Assembly: GCA_002402175.1 (NCBI GenBank)
Contig: NVVJ01000003.1
Location: forward strand, 1 to 64,000
Length of the DNA stretch: 64,000 nucleotides
Reading direction: 5' to 3'
Origin: SAR86 cluster bacterium
Lineage (GTDB): Bacteria; Pseudomonadota; Gammaproteobacteria; Pseudomonadales; Pseudohongiellaceae
Shown here: piece after piece, positions 51,327 through 60,906 of the stretch
Position numbering within the stretch: position 1 is the first letter of the stretch
Layout: every line of letters starts with the position of its first letter
Made by a program: the position numbers and the translations under genes
Notes under the pieces: model-generated
Told to the model about the DNA's origin: nothing
The model's database searches: none
The model's input: the letters and a program-made list of their open reading frames with translations, nothing else

Positions 51327-51938
51327 CTAGCGATCGAAAAAATCTACCACGCCAGAATCAAGGCAATATTCGGCGCCTACTATCAACAATTCTTCTTTGT
51401 CGATTAGAGACTCGAGTATTTCTGAGCCGTGGCGTAAATTCTCCACAGACGCTTCAATATTTGCGCGTACGGCTCGCTCCATTAGTTCAGCTGTAGTGTA
51501 AGAGTTGGAGGTATTCATAAGTGGTTCAATTGAAGGTCGAATCCTATCTACAATAGCAAACAGATTTGGCGAGCGGCTTTCCGTTGGTTGTTCTAGTTGT
51601 TCTAAGGTGGCTTCTACGGCGCCGCATTTTGAATGGCCTAATACAACAACGAGCCTGGTGCCAAATTTTTCAGCGGCGAATTCGATGCTGCCAATTTGAG
51701 AGGGGGCGACTACATTACCAGCTACCCGAATAACAAATAGATCACCAACACCTTGTCCAAAAACAATTTCTGCCGGAACTCGGGAATCGGAGCAACCAAG
51801 TATTATGGCAAAAGGTGTTTGGTCGCTTACCAGCTGAGAACGAACGAGAGCATCTACTTCAATATGATGACTGTCGCCGGCGCGAAATCGTGTATTGCCT
51901 TCTTTAAGCCGCAGCAAGGCATCGTCAGCAGTAATCAT
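51327..51938 (-). CDS. Beta-class carbonic anhydrase
   Basis: The 203-aa enzyme interconverts CO2 and bicarbonate. The zinc ligands are C49 (CSDSR, with D51-R53 dyad), H102 and C105 (GHSKCGA). Length and motif order are those of the CynT/Can beta class. Its start codon directly follows the stop codon of the ferritin-like gene with no gap, so both are in one operon. A role in supplying bicarbonate or in pH control near the ferritin-like protein is speculative. Confidence 0.95.
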   Translation of the reverse strand: MITADDALLRLKEGNTRFRAGDSHHIEVDALVRSQLVSDQTPFAIILGCSDSRVPAEIVFGQGVGDLFVIRVAGNVVAPSQIGSIEFAAEKFGTRLVVVLGHSKCGAVEATLEQLEQPTESRSPNLFAIVDRIRPSIEPLMNTSNSYTTAELMERAVRANIEASVENLRHGSEILESLIDKEELLIVGAEYCLDSGVVDFFDR

Positions 51939-52226
51939 TTACGTGTGCGCTATCGGTTTGTCGGTAAACAAATAATCTTTGAGCTCTTTGTCCATTGCCG
52001 GATCGTTACGACGTATCCACTCCAACACCATGGCGGCATGTTCTTTTTCTTCGTCGCGATTGTGCGCGAGTATTGCCTTCAACTCTTCGTCTTTGCAGGC
52101 ATCTACGCGCTGGTTGTACCAGTCAACTGCTTCGAGTTCTTCCATAAGTGAAGTAATCGCACGATGCATGTCGCGAGTGCTGTCTGTCAATTCTTCTATG
52201 GGTTCGTGATAGCCTTCGTTGGCCAT
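51939..52226 (-). CDS. Encapsulin-type ferritin-like protein (EncFtn family)
   Basis: The 95-aa protein is very like EncFtn, a short two-helix ferritin that becomes a ferroxidase on decamer formation. MEELEAVDWYNQRVDAC holds E30/E32, and AHNRDEEKEHAAMVLEW holds E60 and H63, the iron-binding residues. In EncFtn systems the shell protein gene is adjacent and the cargo has a C-terminal loading peptide; here the protein ends soon after DYLFTDKPIA, and the neighbour is a carbonic anhydrase. The start follows AGGAGA by 5 bases. Shell location is unknown. Confidence 0.9.
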   Translation of the reverse strand: MANEGYHEPIEELTDSTRDMHRAITSLMEELEAVDWYNQRVDACKDEELKAILAHNRDEEKEHAAMVLEWIRRNDPAMDKELKDYLFTDKPIAHT

Positions 52227-52338
52227 AGCTATCTCCTGTCATTAAGTAATAGAGGCTAGGGAATAGTTATAAACATACAGCAAACCTCGAAACATGAAAA
52301 CATTTTTCAGATTTCGAGGCTTGTGAGTGGGGGGGCGC

Positions 52339-52866
52339 TTAGTCTGAAGTGGTCAATGCGGGGTAGCTCGCTAACAGCGATTGAAATGCCTGATAAAAGT
52401 GCGGCCGGGCACGATCTTCGTGCATATATTCGCCTGGAGTGACTTGATGAATCCTACTCACCGAGCCAGCCCAAACCAGATCATTGCTTCGAGTCTCAAA
52501 TATTTCAATTTCAATTCTTGCAATATAATTTAGCTCTACATTAAGTGCTTCAATTCTAATGAAGGGATCAATTTCTTGCTGGCCAGGCACCAGATCAATT
52601 TGCTTGTAGCGCAAAATTACTCTTATATCATTGATCTGATCATTGCGACTTAAGCCTTTTTGTTGCAGCGCCGACTCAAACTCGGTAGTCATATAGCTTC
52701 GAAGAAACAGAGGCATATTCTGAACCTCCAACCCATATTCGCTATAACTGGCGTAATTCTCCGGGCAGCAGAGTGTAAGCGTGGTGCCTATTTGGGAACC
52801 TGTTTGCGCGCAACTGCTTAAAATTAGTAGCAAGCTTGAAAGAAGAATTAGCTTTAAGTGTTTCAT
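52339..52866 (-). CDS. Outer-membrane lipoprotein, DUF4136-like
   Basis: The 175-aa protein begins with a lipoprotein signal (LLLILSSC, lipidated Cys about residue 19). The mature part has the 'x-V-x-L-R-Y-K' beta pattern and NYIARIEIEIFETRSNDLVWAGSVSRI, as in DUF4136 and similar lipoproteins that sort into the outer membrane. No enzymatic motif. Single gene between the ferritin operon and the PaiB-like gene. Family assignment is tentative. Confidence 0.65.
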   Translation of the reverse strand: MKHLKLILLSSLLLILSSCAQTGSQIGTTLTLCCPENYASYSEYGLEVQNMPLFLRSYMTTEFESALQQKGLSRNDQINDIRVILRYKQIDLVPGQQEIDPFIRIEALNVELNYIARIEIEIFETRSNDLVWAGSVSRIHQVTPGEYMHEDRARPHFYQAFQSLLASYPALTTSD

Positions 52867-52951
52867 CGTGAACCTCCTGATTGATATACAACTATCCTCA
52901 GGTTTAGATTACTCGCGGTGCGCGATTAATCATTGATCCACGTTAATAATG

Positions 52952-53541
52952 CTAGCTATTGCCTATTTCATCTTCCATGGCTTTTGCCAATGCGGTTTCG
53001 CCAATCAGTCGTAATTGCGTGCTTACATTTTTCTGATCATCAATATCGCGGTTTTGGTTCAATTTGAATTTGCATTGGATGTCTTCTATCTCAATTTTGA
53101 TTCCTACAATACCGCGTAGCATTGTCGCCTCGTAATCTGGCTTCCAGGGTTTGTCAAAAGCGGCTTCGTTCTCGGCCGTTAAACGATCAACAATATTTTT
53201 AAGTTTTTCCGAATCTTGAAAACATGTTGCTCTACCATATATATGCACGGCCTGATAATTCCACGTTGGAACTCCAGGGTTGAGGTACCAGGAAGGGCTA
53301 ATATAAGCATGTGGGCCTTGCAGAACAATAAGAACATTCTGTTTTTCTAGCTGTTGCCAATGCGGATTTGCCTTTGCCATATGTCCTAGCAAGGTTTGTT
53401 CTTGTGGTTGATATAGGAAGGGCATATGCGTCGAAATTAATTTTCGTCCATAGATGAAGTTAGCTGCCCGAACGAATTGTTTTCTATGAACCTATTTATT
53501 TGCTCATCGTCAGCTGTGTTGAAATGTTTGGGTGTATACAT
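52952..53541 (-). pseudogene. PaiB-like FMN-binding regulator, frameshifted
   Basis: An ATG at 53541 starts MYTPKHFNTADDEQINRFIE, then NNSFGQLTSSMDEN, and hits a stop. The rest continues in another frame as KLISTHMPFLYQPQEQTLLG to a normal end at 52952. PaiB proteins are about 200 residues with exactly this junction, so one base is missing near the AAAA run (53441-53444 on the plus strand). One A more would restore a 196-residue protein. It is a genuine frameshift mutation or a homopolymer sequencing error. FMN-binding features (SPSWYLNPGVPTWNYQAVH) are intact in the second part. Confidence 0.8.
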
Positions 53542-53583
53542 TGTTTTATCCTTAGCTGGGGTGCTAAAAACAGAGCCGTATGA

Positions 53584-54378
53584 TTACTCGGCTGCGGTTT
53601 GGCCGAGTAGCTGATAAAAATGACTATTCGTTCTTATGCCTGAAGCGTCGTAGTTTTGCTCAGCAAAACGAATATCTCCTGATTCATCAAAAATAACAGC
53701 GCTGGAACAAAGAGTTCCGTAAATTCCTTCATCATTGTGAATAAACGCCGAAGATAATCTACGTTCTAACTCTATGGGCACACCGGTATCGGGCAAGTCT
53801 TCGTCTTGTGCCTGAGTTCGGTCATCCATCATTGAAATCAGGTCGTCGGTATTTACTCCGTTTTCGTCGTCAAGAAGGCTTTGCAGGTTTTTCCTACCCT
53901 GAGTTACTTTGGGCCAAGGTGAGTTTAGTAGTCCATTTGAAAGGCCGTGCACGCCAGGCTCAAGGTTCGACATTTTTTCTTCCTGGTTATTTACATAAAC
54001 AAGAGAATTTCTATCGCCTATTAACAGATTGTAACCAGCGAAATCATTAAAGCTCGATATTAGCGAGTCGCAGTATTGCTCGGCGGATTCCTCGCCAACT
54101 AGAAAATTTCTTGTGAGCTCGCCTCTGGATCGCGGTTTTTTTTCTGTTTGCGACGGATCACGAATATTAGTTACTGCCGCGAAACGACCACCCTGGCTTA
54201 TTCCCAGCCAGGTGCCACCTGCAAGCAAATCTCTACCGGCAAGTACTTGCTGTGTTTGTGGATCATCCGTCCAGAAATTGGCCTCGTCAGTTGGACGGGC
54301 ATATAACTCGTCTCTGTTTGCGGCGACTACCAAGGGATAACGAGAGTCAGCCTGATACGCAATAATAATAAGGCACAT
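53584..54378 (-). CDS. NRDE/TANGO2-family protein
   Basis: The 264-aa protein begins MCLIIIAYQADSRYPLVVAA with NRDE next, the family's name motif, followed by LLAGGTWLGISQGGRFAAVTN and GYNLLIGDR, GLSNGLLNSPWPKV. The N-terminal Cys2 after Met removal suggests an N-terminal nucleophile hydrolase fold. Eukaryotic TANGO2 is linked to heme trafficking; the bacterial role is not established. In related bacteria an NRDE gene is often near lgt-thyA, and that is so here (186-bp gap to lgt, divergent). Confidence 0.9.
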   Translation of the reverse strand: MCLIIIAYQADSRYPLVVAANRDELYARPTDEANFWTDDPQTQQVLAGRDLLAGGTWLGISQGGRFAAVTNIRDPSQTEKKPRSRGELTRNFLVGEESAEQYCDSLISSFNDFAGYNLLIGDRNSLVYVNNQEEKMSNLEPGVHGLSNGLLNSPWPKVTQGRKNLQSLLDDENGVNTDDLISMMDDRTQAQDEDLPDTGVPIELERRLSSAFIHNDEGIYGTLCSSAVIFDESGDIRFAEQNYDASGIRTNSHFYQLLGQTAAE

Positions 54379-54564
54379 TGTTAGTTGTTTACTTCTATTG
54401 ATTTAGAGGGTCGTGCTACGGCTCAATTGACCGTGAAGTCTACTCGCTTATTGCATAAAAATGGTAAATCTCAAGGCAAATTTGGCAACTTTCCTGTCTC
54501 GAGTTTAGTATAATAATGCGGTGGTCAGATACTCTGGCTGTCCCATAAGAGCACATACTTAATC

Positions 54565-55374
54565 ATGCTTACATATCCACAGTTTGACCCAGTCGCTCTC
54601 TCTCTTGGCCCTATCACTATTCACTGGTATGGCATCATGTACATCGTTGCCTTCGGTGGTGCCTGGCTAATCGCGTCTTACCGAGCCAAAAGAGATTCTG
54701 CCGGTTGGACGTCAGATCAAATATCGGATCTGGTTTTTTATGGTGCACTGGGCGCCGTATTAGGCGGCAGAATGGGCTCTGTCTTTTTCTATAATTTTGG
54801 CCGCTTTCTGGACGATCCTCTTTGGCTGTTACGCATATGGGAAGGGGGGATGTCGTTTCACGGAGGCTTGCTGGGTGTATTACTGGCGTTGTTCCTGTAT
54901 TCACGGCATATCGACAAGCCGTTTTTCGTGACGATGGATTTTGTAGCGCCGATTGTGCCGTTTGGGCTCGGTGCCGGCAGAATTGGCAACTTTATTGGAG
55001 GCGAGTTATGGGGCAGGCCTACTGATGTAGCCTGGGGTATGGTATTTCCGCACATAGACCAACTTCCTCGCCACCCTTCTCAGTTGTATGAGTTTGCACT
55101 GGAAGGCGTAGCTCTTTTTGCCATACTGTGGTGGTTTACGTCTAAACCTAGGCCCCGATATGCGGCAACTGGTTTGTTTGGGCTGGGCTATGGCAGCTTC
55201 CGATTTTTTATCGAATTTTTTAGACAGCCAGATTTTGACAAAGGCTTTATAGCCTTTGACTGGTTAACAATGGGGCAATTATTGTCGACGCCAATGATTA
55301 TTGGTGGAATTCTATTGATGGTTTTTGCCTATCGAAACCCCGGCTCCAGGCCCCAACTCAGCACCAATCAGTGA
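54565..55374 (+). CDS. lgt: Prolipoprotein diacylglyceryl transferase
   Basis: The 269-aa inner-membrane enzyme transfers diacylglyceryl from phosphatidylglycerol to the lipobox Cys of prolipoproteins. Seven hydrophobic helices are visible. Key motifs are HWYGIMYI near residue 20, MSFHGGLLG and [19 protein letters not shown], the Lgt signature with essential Arg, and RHPSQLYEF. It lies 13 bases before the thyA start, so lgt-thyA-folA is an operon. Confidence 0.96.
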   Translation: MLTYPQFDPVALSLGPITIHWYGIMYIVAFGGAWLIASYRAKRDSAGWTSDQISDLVFYGALGAVLGGRMGSVFFYNFGRFLDDPLWLLRIWEGGMSFHGGLLGVLLALFLYSRHIDKPFFVTMDFVAPIVPFGLGAGRIGNFIGGELWGRPTDVAWGMVFPHIDQLPRHPSQLYEFALEGVALFAILWWFTSKPRPRYAATGLFGLGYGSFRFFIEFFRQPDFDKGFIAFDWLTMGQLLSTPMIIGGILLMVFAYRNPGSRPQLSTNQ

Positions 55375-55387
55375 GACTTGTAATCTA

Positions 55388-56239
55388 ATGCAACAGTATT
55401 TGAGTTTATGCCAACGAATTATCGACCAGGGTGTTTGGGTTGAGAATCAACGTACCGGAAAGAAATGCCTAACGGTAATCAATGCCGACCTTACTTACGA
55501 TGTCGCACAGAATCAATTCCCAATAATTACCACCCGAAAGAGTTTCTGGAAGGCGGCGATAGCCGAGCTACTAGGGTATATACGCGGCTACGATAATGCT
55601 GCTGATTTTAGAGCTATGGGTACCAAGTCCTGGGATGCCAATGCTAACGAAAATCAGGCCTGGTTAAACAATCCGGTACGCAAGGGCGAAGACGATATGG
55701 GCCGGGTTTACGGTGTGCAGGGCCGAGCATGGCGCAAGCCCGACGGAAGCAGCCTGGACCAACTAAAGAAAATTGTCGACAACCTGTGTCAGGGTACCGA
55801 CGATCGTGGAGAAATTCTGACATTTTATAATCCCGGGGAATTTGAACTAGGTTGCTTGCGGCCGTGTATGCACACTCATACTTTTTCGCTGCTAGGTGAC
55901 ACGCTTTACCTGACTAGTTCTCAGCGCTCCTGCGATGTGCCTCTGGGATTAAATTTTAATCAGATTCAGGTTTTTACATTGCTCGCGTTAATTGCTCAAA
56001 TTACCAATAAAGAACCGGGCATTGCCTATCATAAAATTGTTAACGCACATATTTATGAAGATCAACTGGAGCTTATGCGTTCGGTGCAGCTAACACGCGA
56101 TCCTTTTTCTGCGCCTGAACTGCATATAAACCCCGATATAAAAACTCTGAAAGACATAGAAACCTGGGTAACACTGGACGACTTTAAAGTAGAAGGCTAC
56201 GAGCACCACGACCCTATTAGTTATCCGTTTTCTGTTTAA
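55388..56239 (+). CDS. thyA: Thymidylate synthase
   Basis: The 283-aa protein converts dUMP to dTMP using methylene-tetrahydrofolate. The start [16 protein letters not shown] at 55388 is the family N-terminus; an ATG at 55325 lies inside lgt. Landmarks: [20 protein letters not shown], the catalytic Cys in [24 protein letters not shown] (dUMP phosphate Arg and Asn) and [11 protein letters not shown]. It is coupled to lgt upstream and folA downstream, and the DHF it makes is the folA substrate. Confidence 0.96.
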   Translation: MQQYLSLCQRIIDQGVWVENQRTGKKCLTVINADLTYDVAQNQFPIITTRKSFWKAAIAELLGYIRGYDNAADFRAMGTKSWDANANENQAWLNNPVRKGEDDMGRVYGVQGRAWRKPDGSSLDQLKKIVDNLCQGTDDRGEILTFYNPGEFELGCLRPCMHTHTFSLLGDTLYLTSSQRSCDVPLGLNFNQIQVFTLLALIAQITNKEPGIAYHKIVNAHIYEDQLELMRSVQLTRDPFSAPELHINPDIKTLKDIETWVTLDDFKVEGYEHHDPISYPFSV

Positions 56240-56268
56240 AGCAGTAGTCAATTCCTGAGAGCTTCCTG

Positions 56269-56775
56269 ATGAATATTTCGCTAATTTGCGCCATGTCCGA
56301 AAACCGTGTTATTGGGTTTAATAATGGTTTGCCCTGGCGCCTTTCCGAAGATCTTAAATACTTCCGACGTACCACCATGGGTAACAGCATTATCATGGGT
56401 CGTAAAACATGGGAATCAATTGGGCGTGCGCTACCGGGCCGAACCAATATTGTTATAAGCCGCAATGCGGACTACATAGCAGAAGGTGCGAAAGTCGTTC
56501 AAAGCCTTGAGCAGGCAATAGAATTAGCCGAAAGTGTGTCAGTAATTGATGGCAGTACAGATGCGTTTATTATTGGTGGAGCAAGCCTGTACAAAAGCGC
56601 ATTACCATTGGCCAATCGCTTTCACATCACCCGGGTTCATGCCGAGGTAGAAGGCGACACTTACCTGGTTGAATTTGATGAGTCTCAGTGGCAGGAAATT
56701 TCTCGTGAGGAATTTCATAAAGATGAATCGAATGTATATGATTACAGTATTTGCGTGCTCAAGCGCAAGCCGTAA
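56269..56775 (+). CDS. folA: Dihydrofolate reductase
   Basis: The 168-aa protein reduces dihydrofolate to tetrahydrofolate with NADPH. MSENRVIGFNNGLPWRLSED contains the substrate-binding loop with Trp and Asp/Glu; MGRKTWESIGRALPGRTNIVIS and AFIIGGASLYKSAL bind NADPH. It starts 30 bases after thyA in the same operon. The sequence is of the chromosomal type, not a trimethoprim-resistance cassette. Confidence 0.95.
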   Translation: MNISLICAMSENRVIGFNNGLPWRLSEDLKYFRRTTMGNSIIMGRKTWESIGRALPGRTNIVISRNADYIAEGAKVVQSLEQAIELAESVSVIDGSTDAFIIGGASLYKSALPLANRFHITRVHAEVEGDTYLVEFDESQWQEISREEFHKDESNVYDYSICVLKRKP

Positions 56776-56799
56776 CACAAGAGATTGATTGATAGTTTA

Positions 56800-58134
56800 T
56801 TAAAGCTGCTTGGTTAGAACTTTTGATTTTCTCTGAAAATTATAGAGTTGCTGTCGCTCTTCGGGAAGCTCATTTAGCTCGCCTTCACTAAAGCCTTTTT
56901 CAATAAACCAATGGGACGCCGTGGTTGTTAATACAAACAGTTTCTTTAGCGCTTGTTCTCTGGCTTCTTTTTCCAGGCTGGCCAACAGCCGATCACCGAA
57001 TCCGTTTTTCTGATAATTAGAATCTATAGCAATGCAGGCGATTTCTCCAAATTTATTGCCATGAGGATACAGAGCAGCACAGGCAATAATAGTGCCTTCG
57101 AGTTCTATAACTTTGAAGTTTTCAATTTCAGTTTCGAGTAGCTCACGAGATCGTTCAACTAATGACCCGTTCTCTTCAAGTGGTTTAATTAGCTTGAGGA
57201 TTCCTGCAACATCATCAATGCTGGCATTGCGTAAATTGTCGAAGTTATCGCTGCTAATCAAACTGCCGTTTCCTTCCCGGGTAAATAGCTCGCGTATCAG
57301 AGCGCCATTGTCCTTAAAACTAATTAAATGCGAACGATGAACATTATTATTGTAGGCACGTAAGCACGCGGTAAGGGCGCGACTAACACATTTTGAATCT
57401 TCACCTTGTCCGGCAAGCTTGCTGCTATAGAAATTGGCATCATCTTCGCTTAGTGATGCGACTAACTTGCCGCTGTCATCGAGAACGCCAGCCTGGGGGA
57501 TTAGCAGTATAAATTTGTCTGCCTTTAGCTCGATAGCAGCCTCAGTAGCAACTTCTTCTGCAGTTAGATTAAATACTTCGCCGGTTAGTGAGTAGCCGAG
57601 GTTAGACAACAAGGCAATATTGCCCTGATCCAGTTGTTGCTGAATGGCTTGAGTTCGAATTTTTCGTACTTTTCCTGTGTAGTGATAATCAATACCGTCA
57701 TGAATGCCCACAGGTTTCGCTGTGACGTAGTTGCCTCGACTCATGCTTATATCTGACCCGTGCATGGGTGAGTTACCAACACCCATTGAAAACAGAGCTT
57801 CAAGTTTGGCGCTTTCGCCACCAACCACACGCATGACAGTTTCGATACATTCAGGCTTGGTTACGCGTAAATTTTTGTGGTAGCTGGATTCTGTGCCGTT
57901 TTGTTCTAAAGCCTGGCTAATTTGCGGGCGGGCACCATGTACCAAAACTAGTTTTACACCAAGGCTATGCAATAGAGTTAGATCACACACTACATTTGAA
58001 AGGTTCTTATCCGCAAGTGCTTCACCGCTGAGCAGCACCACAAATATTTTTCCACGATGTGCATTAATATAGCTAGTTGAGGCTCTAAACCATTCGATAA
58101 TGTCTGTGCTGTCTTTTTTTTCGTTGTCGCTCAT
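56800..58134 (-). CDS. argA: N-acetylglutamate synthase
   Basis: The 444-aa protein has the classic ArgA composition: an N-terminal amino-acid-kinase-like domain that binds arginine (RGKIFVVLLSGEALAD, LVLVHGARPQI, LLSNLGYSLTGEVFNL) to about residue 285 and a C-terminal GNAT domain (IACAALYPHGNKFGEIACIAI, YQKNGFGDRLLASLE). It makes N-acetylglutamate from glutamate and acetyl-CoA, the first arginine step, with feedback by arginine. The ATG at 58134 is preferred to a GTG three codons earlier. It follows argE by 21 bases. Confidence 0.96.
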   Translation of the reverse strand: MSDNEKKDSTDIIEWFRASTSYINAHRGKIFVVLLSGEALADKNLSNVVCDLTLLHSLGVKLVLVHGARPQISQALEQNGTESSYHKNLRVTKPECIETVMRVVGGESAKLEALFSMGVGNSPMHGSDISMSRGNYVTAKPVGIHDGIDYHYTGKVRKIRTQAIQQQLDQGNIALLSNLGYSLTGEVFNLTAEEVATEAAIELKADKFILLIPQAGVLDDSGKLVASLSEDDANFYSSKLAGQGEDSKCVSRALTACLRAYNNNVHRSHLISFKDNGALIRELFTREGNGSLISSDNFDNLRNASIDDVAGILKLIKPLEENGSLVERSRELLETEIENFKVIELEGTIIACAALYPHGNKFGEIACIAIDSNYQKNGFGDRLLASLEKEAREQALKKLFVLTTTASHWFIEKGFSEGELNELPEERQQLYNFQRKSKVLTKQL

Positions 58135-58155
58135 GGGACTCACTTGTTCAATTTT

Positions 58156-59313
58156 CTAATACAGGCAGTGCTGTGTAATTAATTTTCTTAGTATGTCGAT
58201 GCAAGGTTCAATCATGTCAATGGACATATACTCATCCGGCTGGTGTGCCTGATCAATATTGCCAGGCCCAAGAATGATTGTATCCATTCCAAGTTGTTGC
58301 AGGAAGGGGCCTTCGGTTCCAAAGGCAACACTAATACCCGAATGACCTGTTAGCTGCTCGGCAGCTTTGAGCAAAGGGCTGTTCTCTTGCGCAAAGAATG
58401 CAGGCACTCCAGTAAATAAAGGAACCAGTTCGAATTGTATACCCAGTGGCTGAACTATTGCTTCTACTCGCTGGTTGATTTCGGCCCGAACTGTTTCGAT
58501 GTGCATTCCTGGCATCAGGCGTACATCGAATTCCAGATTGCAGTGTCCGCAAATACGGTTTGGGTTATCGCCGCCGTGAATGCTGCCAAGGTTCAAGGTG
58601 GGATAAGGAATTTCAAATAAATCACTGGTATATCGATTTTTCAATTCGGCTCTATATAGCATAAGGTCCGAAATCACCGCGTGCATTGCATCCAGAGCGT
58701 TGTTACCCAGTGCTGGGTCTGATGAATGACCGCTTTCGCCAAGCAAGCGAATTGAATCCATCATTATTCCTTTGTGAGTCCGCACGGGCTTCAGGCCTGT
58801 GGGCTCGCCAATAATTGCCGATCTTGCTTTTGGCCTTCCTAGTTCGGCAATTGTGCGGGCCCCTTGCATCGATGTTTCTTCATCTGCAGTGGCCAGAATA
58901 ATAAGCGGTTCCTTAAAGTCTTCATTTAGCAGCGGCTGTATTGCTTCCATGACAATAGGGAAAAACCCCTTCATGTCGGTAATGCCCAGGCCAAAAAGCT
59001 TGCCGTCTTTTTCTGTTACCTGAAAAGGATCGACCGACCATAGCGCCTGATCAAGTGGCACAGTATCGGTATGGCCGGCGAGAACTAAACCTCCAGGTCC
59101 AGAACCGAGTGTGGCGATAAGGTTGAATTTCCCGTTTTCTTCTGGCGAGCAGGGGATAATTTCACATGAAAACCCAAGTGACTCAAATTTGTTTGCCAGA
59201 TAGTCGATGACCGGCTTATTACTCGTGTCGATTTCAGTATTGGCTGAGCTTATGCTCGGCAAGCTGACGACTTCCCCCAGCTGGGTCAATAGATCTTTGG
59301 TGTTTATAGTCAT
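58156..59313 (-). CDS. argE: Acetylornithine deacetylase
   Basis: The 385-aa M20 metallopeptidase removes the acetyl group from N-acetylornithine. Metal and catalytic residues are in GLVLAGHTDTVPLDQALW, GITDMKGF, ATADEETSMQGA and IIGEPTGLKPV; GHSSDPALGNNALDAM is in the dimer domain; FGTEGPFLQQLG and GPGNIDQAHQPDEYM close the enzyme. Together with argA, 21 bases downstream, it forms a two-gene arginine operon. Upstream is the phhB-like gene (28-bp gap). Confidence 0.95.
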   Translation of the reverse strand: MTINTKDLLTQLGEVVSLPSISSANTEIDTSNKPVIDYLANKFESLGFSCEIIPCSPEENGKFNLIATLGSGPGGLVLAGHTDTVPLDQALWSVDPFQVTEKDGKLFGLGITDMKGFFPIVMEAIQPLLNEDFKEPLIILATADEETSMQGARTIAELGRPKARSAIIGEPTGLKPVRTHKGIMMDSIRLLGESGHSSDPALGNNALDAMHAVISDLMLYRAELKNRYTSDLFEIPYPTLNLGSIHGGDNPNRICGHCNLEFDVRLMPGMHIETVRAEINQRVEAIVQPLGIQFELVPLFTGVPAFFAQENSPLLKAAEQLTGHSGISVAFGTEGPFLQQLGMDTIILGPGNIDQAHQPDEYMSIDMIEPCIDILRKLITQHCLY

Positions 59314-59341
59314 AGTGCTTAACCGAATTCGTTAGATAGGC

Positions 59342-59695
59342 TCAGGACTTCGCGGAGAGTTTTGCGATCATGTCAGTTTTAGATGCCATGATAAAATCAT
59401 TCACATGCAAACCATTTATTTTGTGTGTCCACCAATATACAGTAACTTTTCCCCATTCTGTCATCATAGAAGGGTGATGATTTTCGCGTTCGGCCAGGTT
59501 TGCAATTTTATAGGTAAAGGCAAAGGCGTCTTTAAACTCTATGAAATGAAATTCTCTTATCAGTTTCTCTACACCGTCATGAAAATCTCTTTTCCAGGCA
59601 GGAACTTTCAACATCAACTCACTGGATTCTTCATCTGTCACCAGGGGTGCTCCCATAATGCAGGCTTCGCAGTGCTTCTGATATAAATTTTCCAT
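59342..59695 (-). CDS. phhB: Pterin-4a-carbinolamine dehydratase
   Basis: The 117-aa protein regenerates the pterin cofactor of phenylalanine hydroxylase. Typical motifs are FKDAFAFTYKIANLAERENHHPSM (the EnHHP active-site core) and VTVYWWTHKINGLHVNDFIMAS. No phhA is next to it. It follows hemW by a 68-bp gap on the same strand and precedes argE. A long N-terminal section CEACIMGAPLVTDEES agrees with the gammaproteobacterial type. Confidence 0.92.
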   Translation of the reverse strand: MENLYQKHCEACIMGAPLVTDEESSELMLKVPAWKRDFHDGVEKLIREFHFIEFKDAFAFTYKIANLAERENHHPSMMTEWGKVTVYWWTHKINGLHVNDFIMASKTDMIAKLSAKS

Positions 59696-59763
59696 TCAAG
59701 TGCCTTCTGTTTTTTAAGACAAATTGTATAAGACAAACTTTACAAGACATTGGATCATGCGCG

Positions 59764-60906
59764 TTACAAAAATTCCTGCAACAAGTTATTCAACATCCGA
59801 AAGCCTCTGTCTGTAGTGCTAACCCAGCCATCAACTTCTTGCATTAATTTGTTGGAGCTTAAGTATTCTACCTTCTTTTCTATACCGCTAAAAGGCAGGC
59901 CAGTTCTGCTTTCAAACATAGCGCGGGTAAAGCCTTGCCGAGTACGTAGTGCATTTAACAAAAACTCAACAGGAAGCTCTGTTTGGTCAATGGCAGTGGT
60001 TTCGGCTCGTCGGCTAATATTGCTTTGCAGGTAATGGTCGGGCTGCTTAAATTTTCGTGTGCGCGACACAGCCTGCTGTTCTGCATTGCTTAGCTTGCCA
60101 TGGGCACCCGCGCCGATTCCAATATAGTCACCGAACTGCCAGTAGTTAAGATTGTGTCTGGACTGCCTGCCTTCAAGAGCGAATGCTGAAACTTCATAGC
60201 GCTTGTAAGCCAATTTCTCCAGAAGAATATTTCCGGCATCTTCCTGATCACTGATTGCGACATCATCAGGCAGTAGTGATGGAGGACGGGCATGAAACAC
60301 GGTATTGGGTTCGATGGTTAACTGGTACCACGACAGGTGCTCGGGAGCAAAATCTATGGCGGTCTGCAAATCATTTAATGCATCGCTGGGACTCTGTGCG
60401 GGAAGCCCATGCATAAGGTCAAGATTGATATTGTCGAAGCCGGCTTGTCGGGCTAAGCCAATAGCTGCTATTGATTCTTGAGCATTGTGAATACGCCCCA
60501 GATTTTTCAATTGCTTGTCGCTAAAACTTTGAATACCAAGTGACAGGCGATTGACTCCCGCGGCCCGATAGTCTTTGAATTTCTGTGCTTCTGCGGTGCC
60601 GGGGTTTGCCTCGAGAGTGATTTCAATTTGATCCGTAAACGAGGATACAGACTGAACGTGGTTAAGAATTGCGCCAATGGACTCCGCGCTGAAAAGACTG
60701 GGCGTGCCTCCGCCTATAAATATGGATTCCACCGGCCTGCTTTCGCAATCGGCATAGTCCTGATCAAAATCTTCACAAAGCGCGGCAACATATTCGCGCT
60801 CGGGAAGGCCTTGCTGCATTTCATGGGAATTGAAATCGCAGTACGGACATTTTTTAACACACCAGGGAATGTGTATATATAAACTTAGGGGTGGGAGTTC
60901 CAGCAT
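59764..60906 (-). CDS. hemW: Heme chaperone HemW, radical SAM
   Basis: The 380-aa protein begins with LSLYIHIPWCVKKCPYCDFNSH; the CxxxCxxC cluster motif is visible. ESIFIGGGTPSLF, EITLEANPGT, GVNRLSLGIQSF, NINLDLMHGLP and GIGAGAHGKLS follow as in HemW (formerly HemN-like). HemW inserts heme into target enzymes rather than oxidising coproporphyrinogen. It overlaps rdgB by 22 bases, continuing the rdgB-hemW operon found widely in this class. Confidence 0.93.
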   Translation of the reverse strand: MLELPPLSLYIHIPWCVKKCPYCDFNSHEMQQGLPEREYVAALCEDFDQDYADCESRPVESIFIGGGTPSLFSAESIGAILNHVQSVSSFTDQIEITLEANPGTAEAQKFKDYRAAGVNRLSLGIQSFSDKQLKNLGRIHNAQESIAAIGLARQAGFDNINLDLMHGLPAQSPSDALNDLQTAIDFAPEHLSWYQLTIEPNTVFHARPPSLLPDDVAISDQEDAGNILLEKLAYKRYEVSAFALEGRQSRHNLNYWQFGDYIGIGAGAHGKLSNAEQQAVSRTRKFKQPDHYLQSNISRRAETTAIDQTELPVEFLLNALRTRQGFTRAMFESRTGLPFSGIEKKVEYLSSNKLMQEVDGWVSTTDRGFRMLNNLLQEFL

